The position numbers and the translations under genes are program-made. Below are positions 1 to 10,618 of a stretch of 64,000 nt of DNA, one piece after another. Source of the DNA: Tritrichomonas musculus. Taxonomy: Eukaryota > Parabasalia > Tritrichomonadida > Tritrichomonadidae. The stretch's first letter is position 1. Each line of letters begins with the position of its first letter. The stretch is from positions 992,001 to 1,056,000 of the forward strand of contig JAPFFF010000058.1 in assembly GCA_039105265.1 (NCBI GenBank), read 5' to 3'. A model generated the notes under the pieces. That model was not told the origin of the DNA. It saw only the letters and a program-made list of their open reading frames with translations, and searched no databases.

Positions 1-163
1 ATATACATTAATTATAATATTAATTATAAAATCCTATAGATATTTAAAATTTAATTCAATTTTTTGACAATTTCTGATCGTTACCACCCCTATTATTTAT
101 GCATTTATTTGCTTCAAATCATGAAAATTATAATTTTTGAAAAGAAATTCAAGGAATATTTTT
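1..163. other. AT-rich sequence without recognisable features
   Basis: No open frame, RNA gene or repeat boundary is recognised here. It ends at the TTAA target site of the first MITE. Confidence 0.5.
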
Positions 164-167
164 TTAA

Positions 168-1800
168 GGTACAAATGTAATACGTTATGCAACCGCTATT
201 TTTTTTGACACCAACTTTTTGAATAAAAATTTTTGTTTTTAATTCTCAAGCTATTTATCGCTATATTACTTCTTTTAAAACATATAACCATGCAATATAT
301 TAATAATAGATCATAATTGATTTAATTGTTGATGATTAATTGATTTATTTTCAGTCCCCACCACTGAATTTACAGATTCATTTCAAAGTAATTACTAGAA
401 TTGTATATAACAACTTCCAATGTTTTATTGTTTGACTACTGATGTTTTAGCAACAAATTACTTGTATTTTATTGATTAATTATCGATCTTATAATAATTC
501 TTTAAAAATCTTTTTATAATTATTTATCAATCACCTGCTATTAAATAAATAAAGTTCTGCAATGTATTTTCCAGCTTTTTTGTTCTTTTATTTAAGCTAT
601 TATATTTATTTTAAATAAAATAATTCATTAGTTACCAGATTTTTAACCAATTTTTTGTTAAATACATATTAATATTATATCAACTACTTATCGACATTCA
701 TTCAAAGTTCCGTATCATTTTTATTTTGGCGATATGAATAAATAACATAACTTTTACAATTCAATAGAATCAATTCTATTGAATTCAATAACACATTCAA
801 TATTTTAATTTTATATATTTTTAGATTTTATAAAATATTTCATATATTTTTTATAGTAAAGTATAAAAATCAAAATATATGTTTCTGATTAAACTCAAAA
901 ATAAAAAGATATTTATCAAAAGTGAAAATTTTATTTTCAAAAATAACTAATAATAAAACATAAATATATCATAAAATAAATATTTAGAAATAAAATAACA
1001 ATGTATATATATTATAATTATTTCATTAATTATTTTTTATATTAATAAATACAAATATATTAATTATTAAATAATATATACATATATTTAGTTTTTTTAC
1101 AAATTGTGAAAAAAAGATTTGAATAATTATTTTTATAATTTGTATATACATATATATTGATAAAATAACTTTAATTTCAAAAGATATTGTTGAAATTAAG
1201 TTATAAAAATTTTAACTATGCTTTATAATTTTGATTTTTTGCATTAATAGAAAAATATTAATATAAATTTCAGATTTGAAATTTTATTCTATCTGCATAT
1301 AAAGAAGTCATATCATAATGACAAAATGGTTGATAATATCTTGAAATTGGCAATTGGAACACCTTTAATGGCTAGAATTGATTTAAGGTACAAATCCAGT
1401 ACGTTACGTAACCGCCATTTTTTTTGACACTTTATAAGAAAAAATCGACATGTTATATAAAAAATCGAATATCTGACTATTTTTTACATAATATGTCATT
1501 GAATTAAGAAAAATGTAAAATAAATGTCAAAAACACACCTTGTCAATTTAAACTTTTTCAAAGACCCCCATCTATTCAAATAATAAACGTTCTCACTTAC
1601 AAAAAATAACGTACTGGATTTGTACCTTAAAAAATAAAAATTTAATTTTATTCATTTCATATAACATATCACAAAATTGAATAAAATTGTAAAATAAGTG
1701 TCAGAAACAGACCCCTCAAATATTAACTTTTTCTGTGAGGGCGATCTTCTAAAATAATAAACGTTCACAGGTCAAATTAATAACGTATTACATTTGTACC
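168..1800. mobile_element. TTAA-flanked element with GGTACAAATG termini (outer copy)
   Basis: The left end reads GGTACAAATGTAATACGTTA directly after TTAA (164-167). The right end is its inverse complement and is followed by TTAA (1801-1804). TTAA duplication is the hallmark of piggyBac-type transposition, so this is probably a non-autonomous piggyBac-like element. No transposase frame is visible inside. A second, slightly different family member (1387-1626) is inserted within it, so this copy is the older one. The stretch 340-1300 inside it is AT-rich and otherwise featureless. Confidence 0.65.
1387..1626. mobile_element. TTAA-flanked MITE, 240 bp, nested
   Basis: The terminal inverted repeats read GGTACAAATCCAGTACGTTA at the left, with the inverse complement at the right. 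TTAA flanks both ends (1383-1386 and 1627-1630). The subterminal region contains ACCGCCATTTTTTTTGACAC. There is no coding capacity. It sits inside the 168-1800 element and differs from it at the terminal bases CC.AG versus GT.AA. Confidence 0.75.
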
Positions 1801-1804
1801 TTAA

Positions 1805-2044
1805 GGTACAAATCCAGTACGTTATTTTTTGAATAGGAAAACGTTTATTATTTGAATAGTTGCATGTCTCTGAAAAAGTTTAAATTGACTAGGTTTGTTT
1901 TTGACACTTATTTTACAATTTAAATAAACATTATGACATGTTATATGAAATGGATGAAAATAATCGTTTTTTATTTAACATGTCATCTTATTCTTTGAGA
2001 ATGACAAAAAAAATTGCGGTTACTAAACGTACTGGATTTGTACC
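1805..2044. mobile_element. TTAA-flanked MITE, 240 bp, abutting copy
   Basis: It starts immediately after the TTAA shared with the 168-1800 element and carries the same CCAGTACGTTA-type inverted repeats as 1387-1626, with the interior in the opposite orientation. The right flank is TTTA (2045-2048), one mismatch from TTAA. It was probably a separate insertion into the TTAA left at the end of its neighbour. Confidence 0.7.
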
Positions 2045-2055
2045 TTTATATCAAT

Positions 2056-2411
2056 TGACCAAAAATGTTCGACAATTGAATTTTGAGAGAGTATTCAAAT
2101 TATCATTTTTTTTCTAATGCACCTATATGGTGATTCGAAGGTTTTTTCCAAAGCTCTTTTTTTTAGAGAGTAGCCCATGTCCCATAGAAAGTTGTAATTC
2201 CTCTTAAGGGCGTGGCTATTTCTTTCAAAAACCAGGGCTCCTTGTATAAAAATAGCTTACTGAAAGGATAATTAAAAAAATAAACTTCTGAAAAATTGAA
2301 TACATTGCTTTGAGAGAAAAAAGAAATTTTCGACACTTTATCGTTTTTTTTTAGTCAATTTTCAGTGGAAAATGCGGTTTATATGTACGTTAAGTCGAAC
2401 ATTTTTGGTCA
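2056..2411. mobile_element. MITE-like inverted-repeat element, ~356 bp
   Basis: The ends carry an 18-bp inverted repeat, TGACCAAAAATGTTCGAC at the left and GTCGAACATTTTTGGTCA at the right. No target-site duplication is evident and no coding frame is present, so the superfamily is not assigned. Confidence 0.5.
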
Positions 2412-3260
2412 GGGTTTACTATGCTATCCATTTTTATAAATATCTGTTAAAAAAGTTCAAAATGAAATAAACTATTCAAAAATGAATAAAATTTATACTG
2501 ATCGAATATCTTAATCTATTTTTGATATATCTCATTAAAAAGCATTAAATAATATAATTATATGTTTTTATATGAAAATAACAGAAATATTTTATATTTT
2601 GTAAAAATGAAATAGTAATTAAAAAAAAATAAAAAAAAACATTTTTTGTTCTTGCACTTTAAATGCAATCATTTTAATGAATAAAACTGTACTAATAACG
2701 CTAAATCAAATAAGCAAAGCCAATAGAATGAATTTTGATTTTCAAAAGATTTTTAAATGATGATGATCAAGTAACTTTGGGGGGCAAAAACTGAAACAAA
2801 AAACAAAAAAGAATTTTGCTTTATGCACAAATTAAATGCTTTATATCAGAACAAACTCCAATTTTATTTTCAATGATTGATATCTAAATTATATTCATTG
2901 AAACAGAAAGTCAAAAGAAATAGTTCAATAAAATTATTATTTATGATCTGAATAATAATTGCTGGATATCAAATGTATTAAAAAGAATAGAGGTATTTTG
3001 TTAGGACTCATTTTTTAGCGCCTTAAAAAATTGTAAACGGTTTTATAGGAGGTTTTGAAATAATTTTCCGAAATTTGGATATGTTTAAATTGATGAAATA
3101 TCTTTAAATAAAATAATTTTTACTTTAAAATTAAATTAAATTTAATAATTATATTATACAGAATATACTTAATTAAAAATATAAAAAATTTAAAAAACAA
3201 ATTTTCGAGATATATTAATACCAAAAAAAAGTCCTTTTCAACATTTTTTTTTTAAATATT
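2412..3260. other. Intergenic AT-rich region
   Basis: Between the MITE cluster and the phosphatase promoter I see homopolymer-rich AT sequence without coding frames or recognisable terminal repeats. Confidence 0.5.
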
Positions 3261-3264
3261 CAGA

Positions 3265-3270
3265 TCATTT
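3265..3270 (+). promoter_or_regulatory. Initiator-like TCATTT
   Basis: TCATTT lies 4 nt before the phosphatase start codon. It matches the trichomonad initiator consensus TCAY(T/A), which in that group usually lies within about 20 nt of the ATG. Its position supports the start at 3275. Confidence 0.5.
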
Positions 3271-3274
3271 CTTG

Positions 3275-3865
3275 ATGAACAATAATTATAAAACACCTGC
3301 ATCTGAGACATCTGATATTTTTTGTCAAAAAGATACAGATAATTCAATTAATAACCGTCCAATATACCAATCATATGATATTAATGAGTGTCCTGGAATT
3401 TTTGCAGGCGAATATCCTGGGGATAAAGACGAAAATTCTGCCAAACAAAAAATTGATCAAATGATTAAGTTCGGTATTAAACATTTTATAGACTTAACCG
3501 AAGAAAATGAATTATGCCCTTATCACCAACTTTTACCAGATAATGTCACACATTTTAGGTTTCCAATCAAAGACTGTAAAGCCCCAAAATCAGTTGATGA
3601 AGTTCATAAACTATTATTATATATTAATGAAATCCAAAAAGATGGTGGCTATGTTTATATCCATTGCTGGGGAGGTGTTGGTAGAACTGGAACAATTGTT
3701 TCTTGTTTGCTCTCAAAAACAAATAATATTACAGACATTAATGAAGTTTTGAGGTTATTGAGACAAAACTTCTCCAAAATGCCAAAAGCAGCATACAGAA
3801 AAACACCAGAAACAAAAAGTCAATTTAATTTTATTAATCATTTTATTCAAAGCTGTAAACAATAA
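3275..3865 (+). CDS. Dual-specificity / atypical protein tyrosine phosphatase
   Basis: This 196-aa single-domain protein carries the cysteine-phosphatase signature HCWGGVGRTG around residues 130-139, which fits HCx5R: the Cys is the nucleophile and the Arg binds phosphate. The upstream segment HFIDLTEENE is the usual strand and turn before the general-acid loop. A candidate general acid is the Asp in FPIKDCKAP. The fold and length suit small dual-specificity or plant-type atypical phosphatases that dephosphorylate Tyr or Ser/Thr residues, or inositol phosphates. There is no signal peptide or membrane segment, so it is probably cytosolic. The first ATG (3275) is used because an initiator-like TCATTT sits just upstream; a TTG three bases earlier is not a credible start. 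The substrate cannot be told from the sequence. Confidence 0.88.
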   Translation: MNNNYKTPASETSDIFCQKDTDNSINNRPIYQSYDINECPGIFAGEYPGDKDENSAKQKIDQMIKFGIKHFIDLTEENELCPYHQLLPDNVTHFRFPIKDCKAPKSVDEVHKLLLYINEIQKDGGYVYIHCWGGVGRTGTIVSCLLSKTNNITDINEVLRLLRQNFSKMPKAAYRKTPETKSQFNFINHFIQSCKQ

Positions 3866-4377
3866 ATTTATTTTCAACCAAAACCATATGATAATAATTC
3901 TTTTTTATTTATTGTTAAAAATAAATAATGTTAATAATAAATTCCCAGGTTATCCTGAATAAAAATCATTAGCTTCTTTCACAAATTTAAATATTGTTGT
4001 AACATATTGAATATTCAATATGAAAAACAAATAATTCAGGTTATTTTTGTGAAGTTGTTATATAAATCAATATAAATTTCAATGGTTCGATTATAAAAAT
4101 AGATTTTCTAAATCATCTTTGAAGATAATATGCAAAATGAATACAAATACGTTAACAATGAAAAGAAATATAACTTACATTTCATGAAAAAGAATTAATG
4201 CATCATTGAATGTAAAATAGATTATCAGAAGTGATCATTTCAAAATCCAAACTTCAGTTTTTAAAACAAAACAAAAAGTTTTTAATATCAAATAGAGAGA
4301 AAAAAAAAAAAAATTAAAATTTTTATTGAAAATTGTTCCGTTAATTTTGGAACCAAAAAAGTATTACTCGATATTAA
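3866..4377. other. Intergenic region between convergent genes
   Basis: This is AT-rich 3' flanking sequence of the phosphatase and of the minus-strand ankyrin gene. It contains no coding frame and only poly-A/T tracts. Confidence 0.5.
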
Positions 4378-7300
4378 CTAAATCAAATCATTTCCTTTAG
4401 ATTTTGCTAAAATACATTTAATAATTTCCAAATTTCTTGTACCAATTGCAATTTGAATTAATGTACGATTTAAATTTATTATTGAATTTCATTATTCACA
4501 AAGAAAAATGAAATTTCATTAATCATAAAAAATATGAAATTTCATTAATCATAAAAAATATGAAATTTCATTAATAATAAAAAGTATGAAATTTCATTAA
4601 TCATAAAAAATATGAAATTTCATTAATAATAAAAAATATGAAATTTCATTAATAATAAAAAATATGAAATTTCATTAATAATAAAAAATATGAAATTCCA
4701 TTAATCACAAATAGTATGAAATTTCGTTAGTCAAAATAAATTTAAATTTCTATATGTTCCCACGAAATTTTATTCAAAAATAATAATTAATGAAATTTTA
4801 TTTAAAAAAAATAAATATTGAAATTACTTTTTCTTTCACATTCAAATCAATATTTGGCATTGACAATAGAAGTTTTACAAATTCAACATTTTGGTTGTGA
4901 ACTGCAAGGTGCAATGCAGTTGAGTTAATCATATAATTTTTAGTTTTATAAAAAATTCTTTACTTTTTAAATATATTTGTAGTTATCTAGATAATGATTG
5001 AATGCTTGATTAATATCAATACCAGGAAGTCCCAACAAAAGTTTTGCAATTTCAAAATGCTTTTCCCTACATGCTATGAATAAAGAATCATTGTTAACTA
5101 ATTCAATAAAACACAATTAATTTTTTAATAAAAAACTTTATTCAAATTTGTATTGATTTATAATTTCATTCAAATTTGCATTAATTTATAATTTCATTAA
5201 ATTTGCATTAATTTATAATTTCATTCAAATTTGCATTAATTGATAATTTCATTCAAATTTGCATTAATTGATAATTTCATTCAAATTTGCATTAATTTAT
5301 AATTTCATTCAAATTTGTATTAATTTATAATTTCATTCAAATTTATTTATTGAAATTTCATTGAAATATCGAAAAATAATTTCATATTTTTTGATTTTTT
5401 TTACATCACATTCTTTTTTTGCATTTTTACATCGATGAGATAATAAAAACTTTACTAGTTCTATGTCATTATCCAAAATTGCTGGATACATTGCATCTTG
5501 GTAATAAATAATTATTTTTTAAAACCATATCAAAATTCAATTCTGGTTTATCTAATAATAACATAATAATTTTACGATTTTTATTTTCAATTGCAATCAT
5601 TAGAGCTGTTTGATGAAAAAACAAATTTATTTGAAATTGGATAATGATAAAAATTCAATATATTTGAATTTCATTGAAAACTCAAAAATCCAAACATCAT
5701 AAGCAAATAATCTGTGAAAATAATCGATTCTATATTTATATCAATATCTTTTCTATCAAGCAAAAGTTCAACAATTTCATTATTGTTATTTCTTACTGCT
5801 AAATTTAAAACTGTGTCATGAAAATATAAATGAAATTTTATTCAAATTGTAAATATTTTTAAAATTTATAAAAATTGATTATTTAGATTCTTATTAATGA
5901 TAAATTGAAATATAATTAGAAATTTGTCATGTTAAAATTTCATTAAAATAAATGTTTTTTTTTTAATTTCATTAATTAAATTTTTGTTTTCGAACAGGAT
6001 GAAAAAATGATATGATCAAAATTTCATAAAAATTTGAATTCTTTAAAATGTAATTTAAATACTAAACATTTCAATCTCATTAGAAATTTAAATTCTAACG
6101 TTATAAAAACCAATAATATGAAATGAAATTAAAGATTTTTTTAATTTGAAATTGAATCATAATAAAATCGTATTTGAAAATTCTATGAAATTATTTAATT
6201 TCAAATGTAATTAATTTTTTTTGTAGAAATTATATTTAAAGCAAAATATTGAAATGGTATTAATAGTTTGATTGAAATTGAATTTAAAAAATAAAAATCG
6301 AAATATCATTTCAAATATTTATTTTTAAATGTATATTTGATTAACATTAATCTTTGAATCAGATAATAACAATTTAACAATTTCTATATTTTTATTTTCA
6401 ATTGCAATATATAATGCTGATTTATTAATTTTTTTTTTTTTTTAATTTCATTTAAAAAATATTATTTATTAGAAATTAAATTAAATAAAAAATATTGAAA
6501 TTTGATTTAACTCAGAATAAAATGTCATAAATAAAATTTGAAATATCATTCAAAAATTTGTTTTGAAAATTTGATGAATTTTTAAAATAATAGTATTTGA
6601 AAATATTTTCTTAAATTATATGAAATTATTTTTTTTTTTAAACGCAATTAATTTTTTATTACGTTAAAATCAGATTAGAAAATTAAAAAATTAAAATGAA
6701 TTTTTCGTTAATGTCTATTTTTGAATTCTCCAAGAAAAGCTTAACAATTTCAATGCATCCATTTTCTACTGCAATTCGAAATGGTGGAATATAAGGTGAA
6801 TAAAAAAAATTTTACAAATTTATAAAAATTAATTTCATTCTTTGAATGAATAATAAATTAATTTAAAATGTAATTTAATTCAAAAAATTGAATTCCATTA
6901 AACACAAATTCAATAAAAACATGATTTGAATCAATGTAATTCAAATTTTATTTCAAAATATGAATTGAATTTGATAAAAATATTTTTTTCATAAAAATTG
7001 ATGTTTCATTTATATTAATCTTTGGATTTAAAATCAAAAGCTTAGCAATATCTGTATTTTTATTACAAATTGCTTGATATAGTGGTGTTATATTTAAAAA
7101 AATAACTTATTGAATTTCATTAAATATTTCATTTATACCTCATATAAAATGTATATTGAAATTTATTGATAATATTAATTGAAATTTGAACCACGATAAA
7201 ATATTATATAAAAATTTCATTTAATTAAAAAGCTACAAATGTGATTAAAATAATTGTTTGTGAATTACATTTAAAAAAAAGAATTAAAACAGATTTTTTA

Positions 7301-8070
7301 TCGATTTTAATATTTGGATGTGATATTAAAAGTTCAACAATTTTCAAATTTCCTTTTTGAACAGCCATATACAATGGAGTTTCAAAAACAAATATATTTA
7401 AATTTTATAAAATTTTGATTTTTTTGGAATTGCTGACGTATAAAAATAATTAATTTTTGGAATTTCATTAAATTAATTAATCAAAAACATAATTTTTTAA
7501 ACAAAATACAAATGTTTTTTTTATCAACATTAAATCAATTTAAAAACAGTTCTTTTGTTTACATTAATATCTGGCTGATTTAATAAAAGATGAAGAATTT
7601 CGAGGTTTTGCTTTTCAATGGCTATATGCAAAGGTGTTAAATAAACAAAAAAATTTAAATTGTATTTAATAATTATTTTTTAAAATTGAATTGAAATATT
7701 ATCATTGAATTATATTAAAAAAAATGGGGGAAAACATGATAAAATTAACAAAACACAAATCGTATAAAACAAATGAATATAAATATCATACAAATATATC
7801 ATATAAAAATCATATAAAACAAATGAATTGAAATATTATCATTGAATTAAAAATAATTTTAAAATTCACATAAATAATTCTTTTTTTAAAATTCTTTTAT
7901 TAAAATATTGAAATTTAACATTTAATTTAAATTGAAATTGTATTTTAAAATGACAAGATTAAAATCGATATTTGATTTACATTAATATTTGGAAATGACA
8001 ATAAAAACTTTACGATTTCAACATTTCTAGAATTAATTGCTACAAATAAAGGAGTTAAATTAATTACAAA
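4378..8070 (-). CDS. Interrupted ankyrin-repeat array: about twelve single-repeat coding blocks separated by AT-rich spacers
   Basis: This continues the gene starting at 9328. Reading the minus strand, ankyrin repeats recur at roughly 7972-8069 (LTPLFVAINSRNVEIVKFLL), 7556-7645, 7308-7395, 7010-7095, 6705-6800, 6345-6430, 5725-5830, 5531-5615, 5405-5505, 4983-5103, 4835-4930 and 4378-4460. The last ends at TAG near 4378. Each block is open and keeps the TPLHxA and EIVKLLL core. Each is about 99 nt, and the breaks fall at the same point of the repeat, two residues before TPLH, in the same phase. Spacers are mostly 200-500 nt with stops in all frames, except between the 5531 and 5405 blocks, where only about 13 nt intervene. 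I see no consistent GT...AG at the borders. Either these are non-canonical introns duplicated together with their exon, or the gene is dead. Ankyrin repeats act as protein-binding scaffolds. Confidence 0.6.
4505..4735. repeat. 26-bp minisatellite in an ankyrin-gene spacer
   Basis: About nine tandem copies of a 26-bp unit containing TATGAAATTTCATTAAT, with small variations between AATCAT and AATAAT. It lies wholly in the spacer between the last two ankyrin blocks and explains why that spacer is long. Confidence 0.85.
5140..5345. repeat. 28-bp minisatellite in an ankyrin-gene spacer
   Basis: About seven to eight tandem copies of a unit containing AATTTCATTCAAATTTGCAT, lying in the spacer between the ankyrin blocks at 4983-5103 and 5405-5505. 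The TTTCATT core is shared with the 26-bp repeat at 4505, so both may derive from the same spacer sequence. Confidence 0.85.
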
Positions 8071-8242
8071 TAAAAACTTCTTTAATATTTAAAGAAAATT
8101 TCTATATTGTAAACTTTTTTTTTATCTTTTATATTAAAATAATTAATTTATGAATTTCATTCAAAAAGTAAAAATTTGTAATTGTATTAAATACACAGTT
8201 TTTTGAAACACAATTGAAATAAAAACAATAAAGAATTTCATT

Positions 8243-9328
8243 TCAAATCAATGCAAAAAAAATGATATTAATATAATATTTAATTTGAGCATTTATATCA
8301 AAATCTGGCTTGTTTTCAAGAAAACTTACAATCAATGAATAATTATTTTTAATTAATGCATAAATGACATTTGATTTATTTAGATCAATTTCCATAAAAT
8401 TGTAATTATGACTTTGAATTATTATTTCAATCATATCTTCAATTTTGTCGAAATAATTATTTTGAATGTAAATGGCAATATTATTATGATGACAAATTAT
8501 TGCCTCTTTTAAACATTCTTCAAAAGAATCATTTTCTGGCTTGATTTTATTTGCTTCAAGAAAATGAATCAAGTCGGCATTGTTAGAATGAATTGCATAT
8601 AACCATAAAGATGGCGTTAATTCAACATTATTTAAAAACAAAAATTTGACAATTTGAAGTGATCCAAAAAATGCCGCATATTCAATTAATGTTGGCTTTT
8701 TGTTAAGTAAAAATGAATTTGCCTCAAAAACTGACTTTTCAATTATTGTCGTTGAAAGTGACAAATTTTTTCTATTGACAAATGACACAAATTCTTGAAT
8801 TGAATCATTTTGAATTAATTGACACAAAAAGTTATCGTTTTCTCCTCTTTTTCGTTTCCATTCAAAATCCAAATAATTGTTTACTTGATACTTTTCTTTG
8901 TTTTCTTGGTCATAAAATGAATGGATTTCCAAATGAAAATAATAATAATTATCTGATTCTTGAGAAAGTTCGTATGCAATGGTGTCATCAACAGTAATGA
9001 CTTTTTCTTCAATTAGAAAAAGAAGAAGGCGCTTGTTGCACTTAAATAAATTATAAATTTCTAAATTTGAAAACGTATGAATAATTGCATCTTTGAAATA
9101 TCTAATAATTTGTTCGATTCTTTCAAAGAAAAATGGCGAACGTCGATGACTATTTGATATATGGAATATTAACTGGAGGTAATCATTCATTTTGTAATAT
9201 TTCTCATTTTGGAAAATATCGTTCATAAAACTTAAATAATCATCAAGACAACCATCTTGATTAGTAATATAATTTAATGTTTTGGCTTGAACTTCTTTTA
9301 TCTGGTTGATAACTGCTGAAATTTCCAT
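8243..9328 (-). CDS. N-terminal part of a DUF3447-like / ankyrin repeat protein
   Basis: The 361-aa frame starts at ATG 9326-9328 and has an initiator-like TCACTTTTTT at 9341-9350 just upstream. Residues about 150-280 contain TLIEYAAFFGSLQIVKFLFL, SLWLYAIHSNNADLIHFLEA and EAIICHHNNIAIYI. This is the helical-pair pattern of the DUF3447 family that is abundant in trichomonads. The frame then begins an ankyrin repeat (ALIKNNYSLIVSFLENKPDFDIN near residue 340) and runs into spacer, so its last ~15 residues are unlikely to be native. The repeats continue in the blocks at 4378-8070. The first ~90 residues resemble the N-terminus of the BspA gene at 50272-52371. It is probably a cytosolic scaffold protein; its partner is unknown. 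Confidence 0.75.
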   Translation of the reverse strand: MEISAVINQIKEVQAKTLNYITNQDGCLDDYLSFMNDIFQNEKYYKMNDYLQLIFHISNSHRRSPFFFERIEQIIRYFKDAIIHTFSNLEIYNLFKCNKRLLLFLIEEKVITVDDTIAYELSQESDNYYYFHLEIHSFYDQENKEKYQVNNYLDFEWKRKRGENDNFLCQLIQNDSIQEFVSFVNRKNLSLSTTIIEKSVFEANSFLLNKKPTLIEYAAFFGSLQIVKFLFLNNVELTPSLWLYAIHSNNADLIHFLEANKIKPENDSFEECLKEAIICHHNNIAIYIQNNYFDKIEDMIEIIIQSHNYNFMEIDLNKSNVIYALIKNNYSLIVSFLENKPDFDINAQIKYYINIIFFALI

Positions 9329-9340
9329 TAAAATTTAATC

Positions 9341-9350
9341 AAAAAAGTGA
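9341..9350 (-). promoter_or_regulatory. Initiator-like TCACTTTTTT
   Basis: On the minus strand TCACTTTTTT ends 12 nt before the ATG of the ankyrin gene, a close match to the trichomonad initiator. A preserved promoter suggests the gene may still be expressed. Confidence 0.5.
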
Positions 9351-9543
9351 TTATTGAAATAATTTCACCTAAATTTCACCTATCATATTTCAAAACAATA
9401 AAAACAATATAATTTAATATTATTGTATTTTTACTTAAATGCAATATAATATTTTTAAATAACATTTAAAATATTTTTTTTTTTAAAAGGGCAGAAATAA
9501 AATTCAAGGTAAAGATAATCAGTTTTTCAAATAGAAACATATT

Positions 9544-9998
9544 TAGGCTTGTTAAGTCTCGATTTTCGATATCGATAATTGATCCATTTTTCTGATATCA
9601 ATATCAAATCAAAAAATTTATCTCTAATATCAATAATGAATCGAAATAAAAAAACGATTATCAATATTGAAATTTTTTTAATGTATCAAAATTTTGTAAA
9701 CTTTTTAAACTGATAACTTCACATATCCATTGTAAAATTTATTAAAAGCTAATTCTTTTACATAATAAGTTAGAATATATTTATTTTATGCCATTAAAAT
9801 ACTATCTTTAATGCTTTTTTCAGGCATTAATTTCGATTAATCAAGATTCGATATCAAAAGAATATTTTTTTGTATCACATTTCATACTTGATAATCGAAT
9901 TCATCAAATAAAATATCCAATCGATAACATTTTATTATCGATTATCTGAGTTAAAAAAAGTGCCAAACCTGATAATTGATATCAGAATAACAAGCCTA
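9544..9998. mobile_element. hAT-type MITE, 455 bp
   Basis: The termini are TAGGCTTG...CAAGCCTA, flanked by a perfect 8-bp duplication AACATATT (9536-9543 and 9999-10006). Eight-base target duplications and short YAGGN termini are typical of hAT elements. The subterminal zones are rich in ATCGAT/GATATC-like motifs, possible transposase-binding sites. No transposase is encoded. Confidence 0.8.
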
Positions 9999-10006
9999 AA
10001 CATATT

Positions 10007-10618
10007 GAAATATCTTTTCATTTTATAATCAAATTTATTGAAATGATGGATGGTTGCCTCAAATCATTTGGGCTAAAATACATATTTTTATAACAACATA
10101 AACAAATTTTAATGGTCTAATTGACCTATTTTTATATCAATTATTCCTCGAAATTGTTTTAATCAAGGCAACTTCAATAAAAATATAACAAATGATATAT
10201 ATTAAGATGTTTTCCATATATATTCTTATAATACTATTAATTTTGAAACATCTTTATATTTACGTCTGGAGACTCGTTATGAAAATCACAACTTTTTGAA
10301 AGACCATTCTACCCGATTTCTCTTAAAATCTGGAATCATCAATAACTGCCTATAGTGAGTATATATTATTAATTTCGAAGCCTATCGACATATCTCGAGA
10401 GTTTCCAATGTTCTCACAAATGCATGAAAATCATAGGAAAATATACATAAAATTTGAATTTTATAAAATTTTATAGCATTATATATAAATTTTAAATATG
10501 CCAATAAAAAATATACATCTGAAATGGATTTCATTTAAGACATTTAATATCAAAACCGTTTTAACGGTTAGATAATGCGACATTTTTTTCAAATATAAAT
10601 TCACATTTTCGCCTTACT
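10007..10618. other. Intergenic region
   Basis: AT-rich sequence 3' of the broken kinase-BspA gene. No coding frame, RNA gene or terminal repeat is recognised. Confidence 0.45.

Noticed and set aside
5811-5830. CATGACACAG as a trichomonad-type 3' splice site
   Set aside because: It resembles the known acceptor, but lies inside the conserved TPLH position of the repeat and is not repeated at the other block borders.
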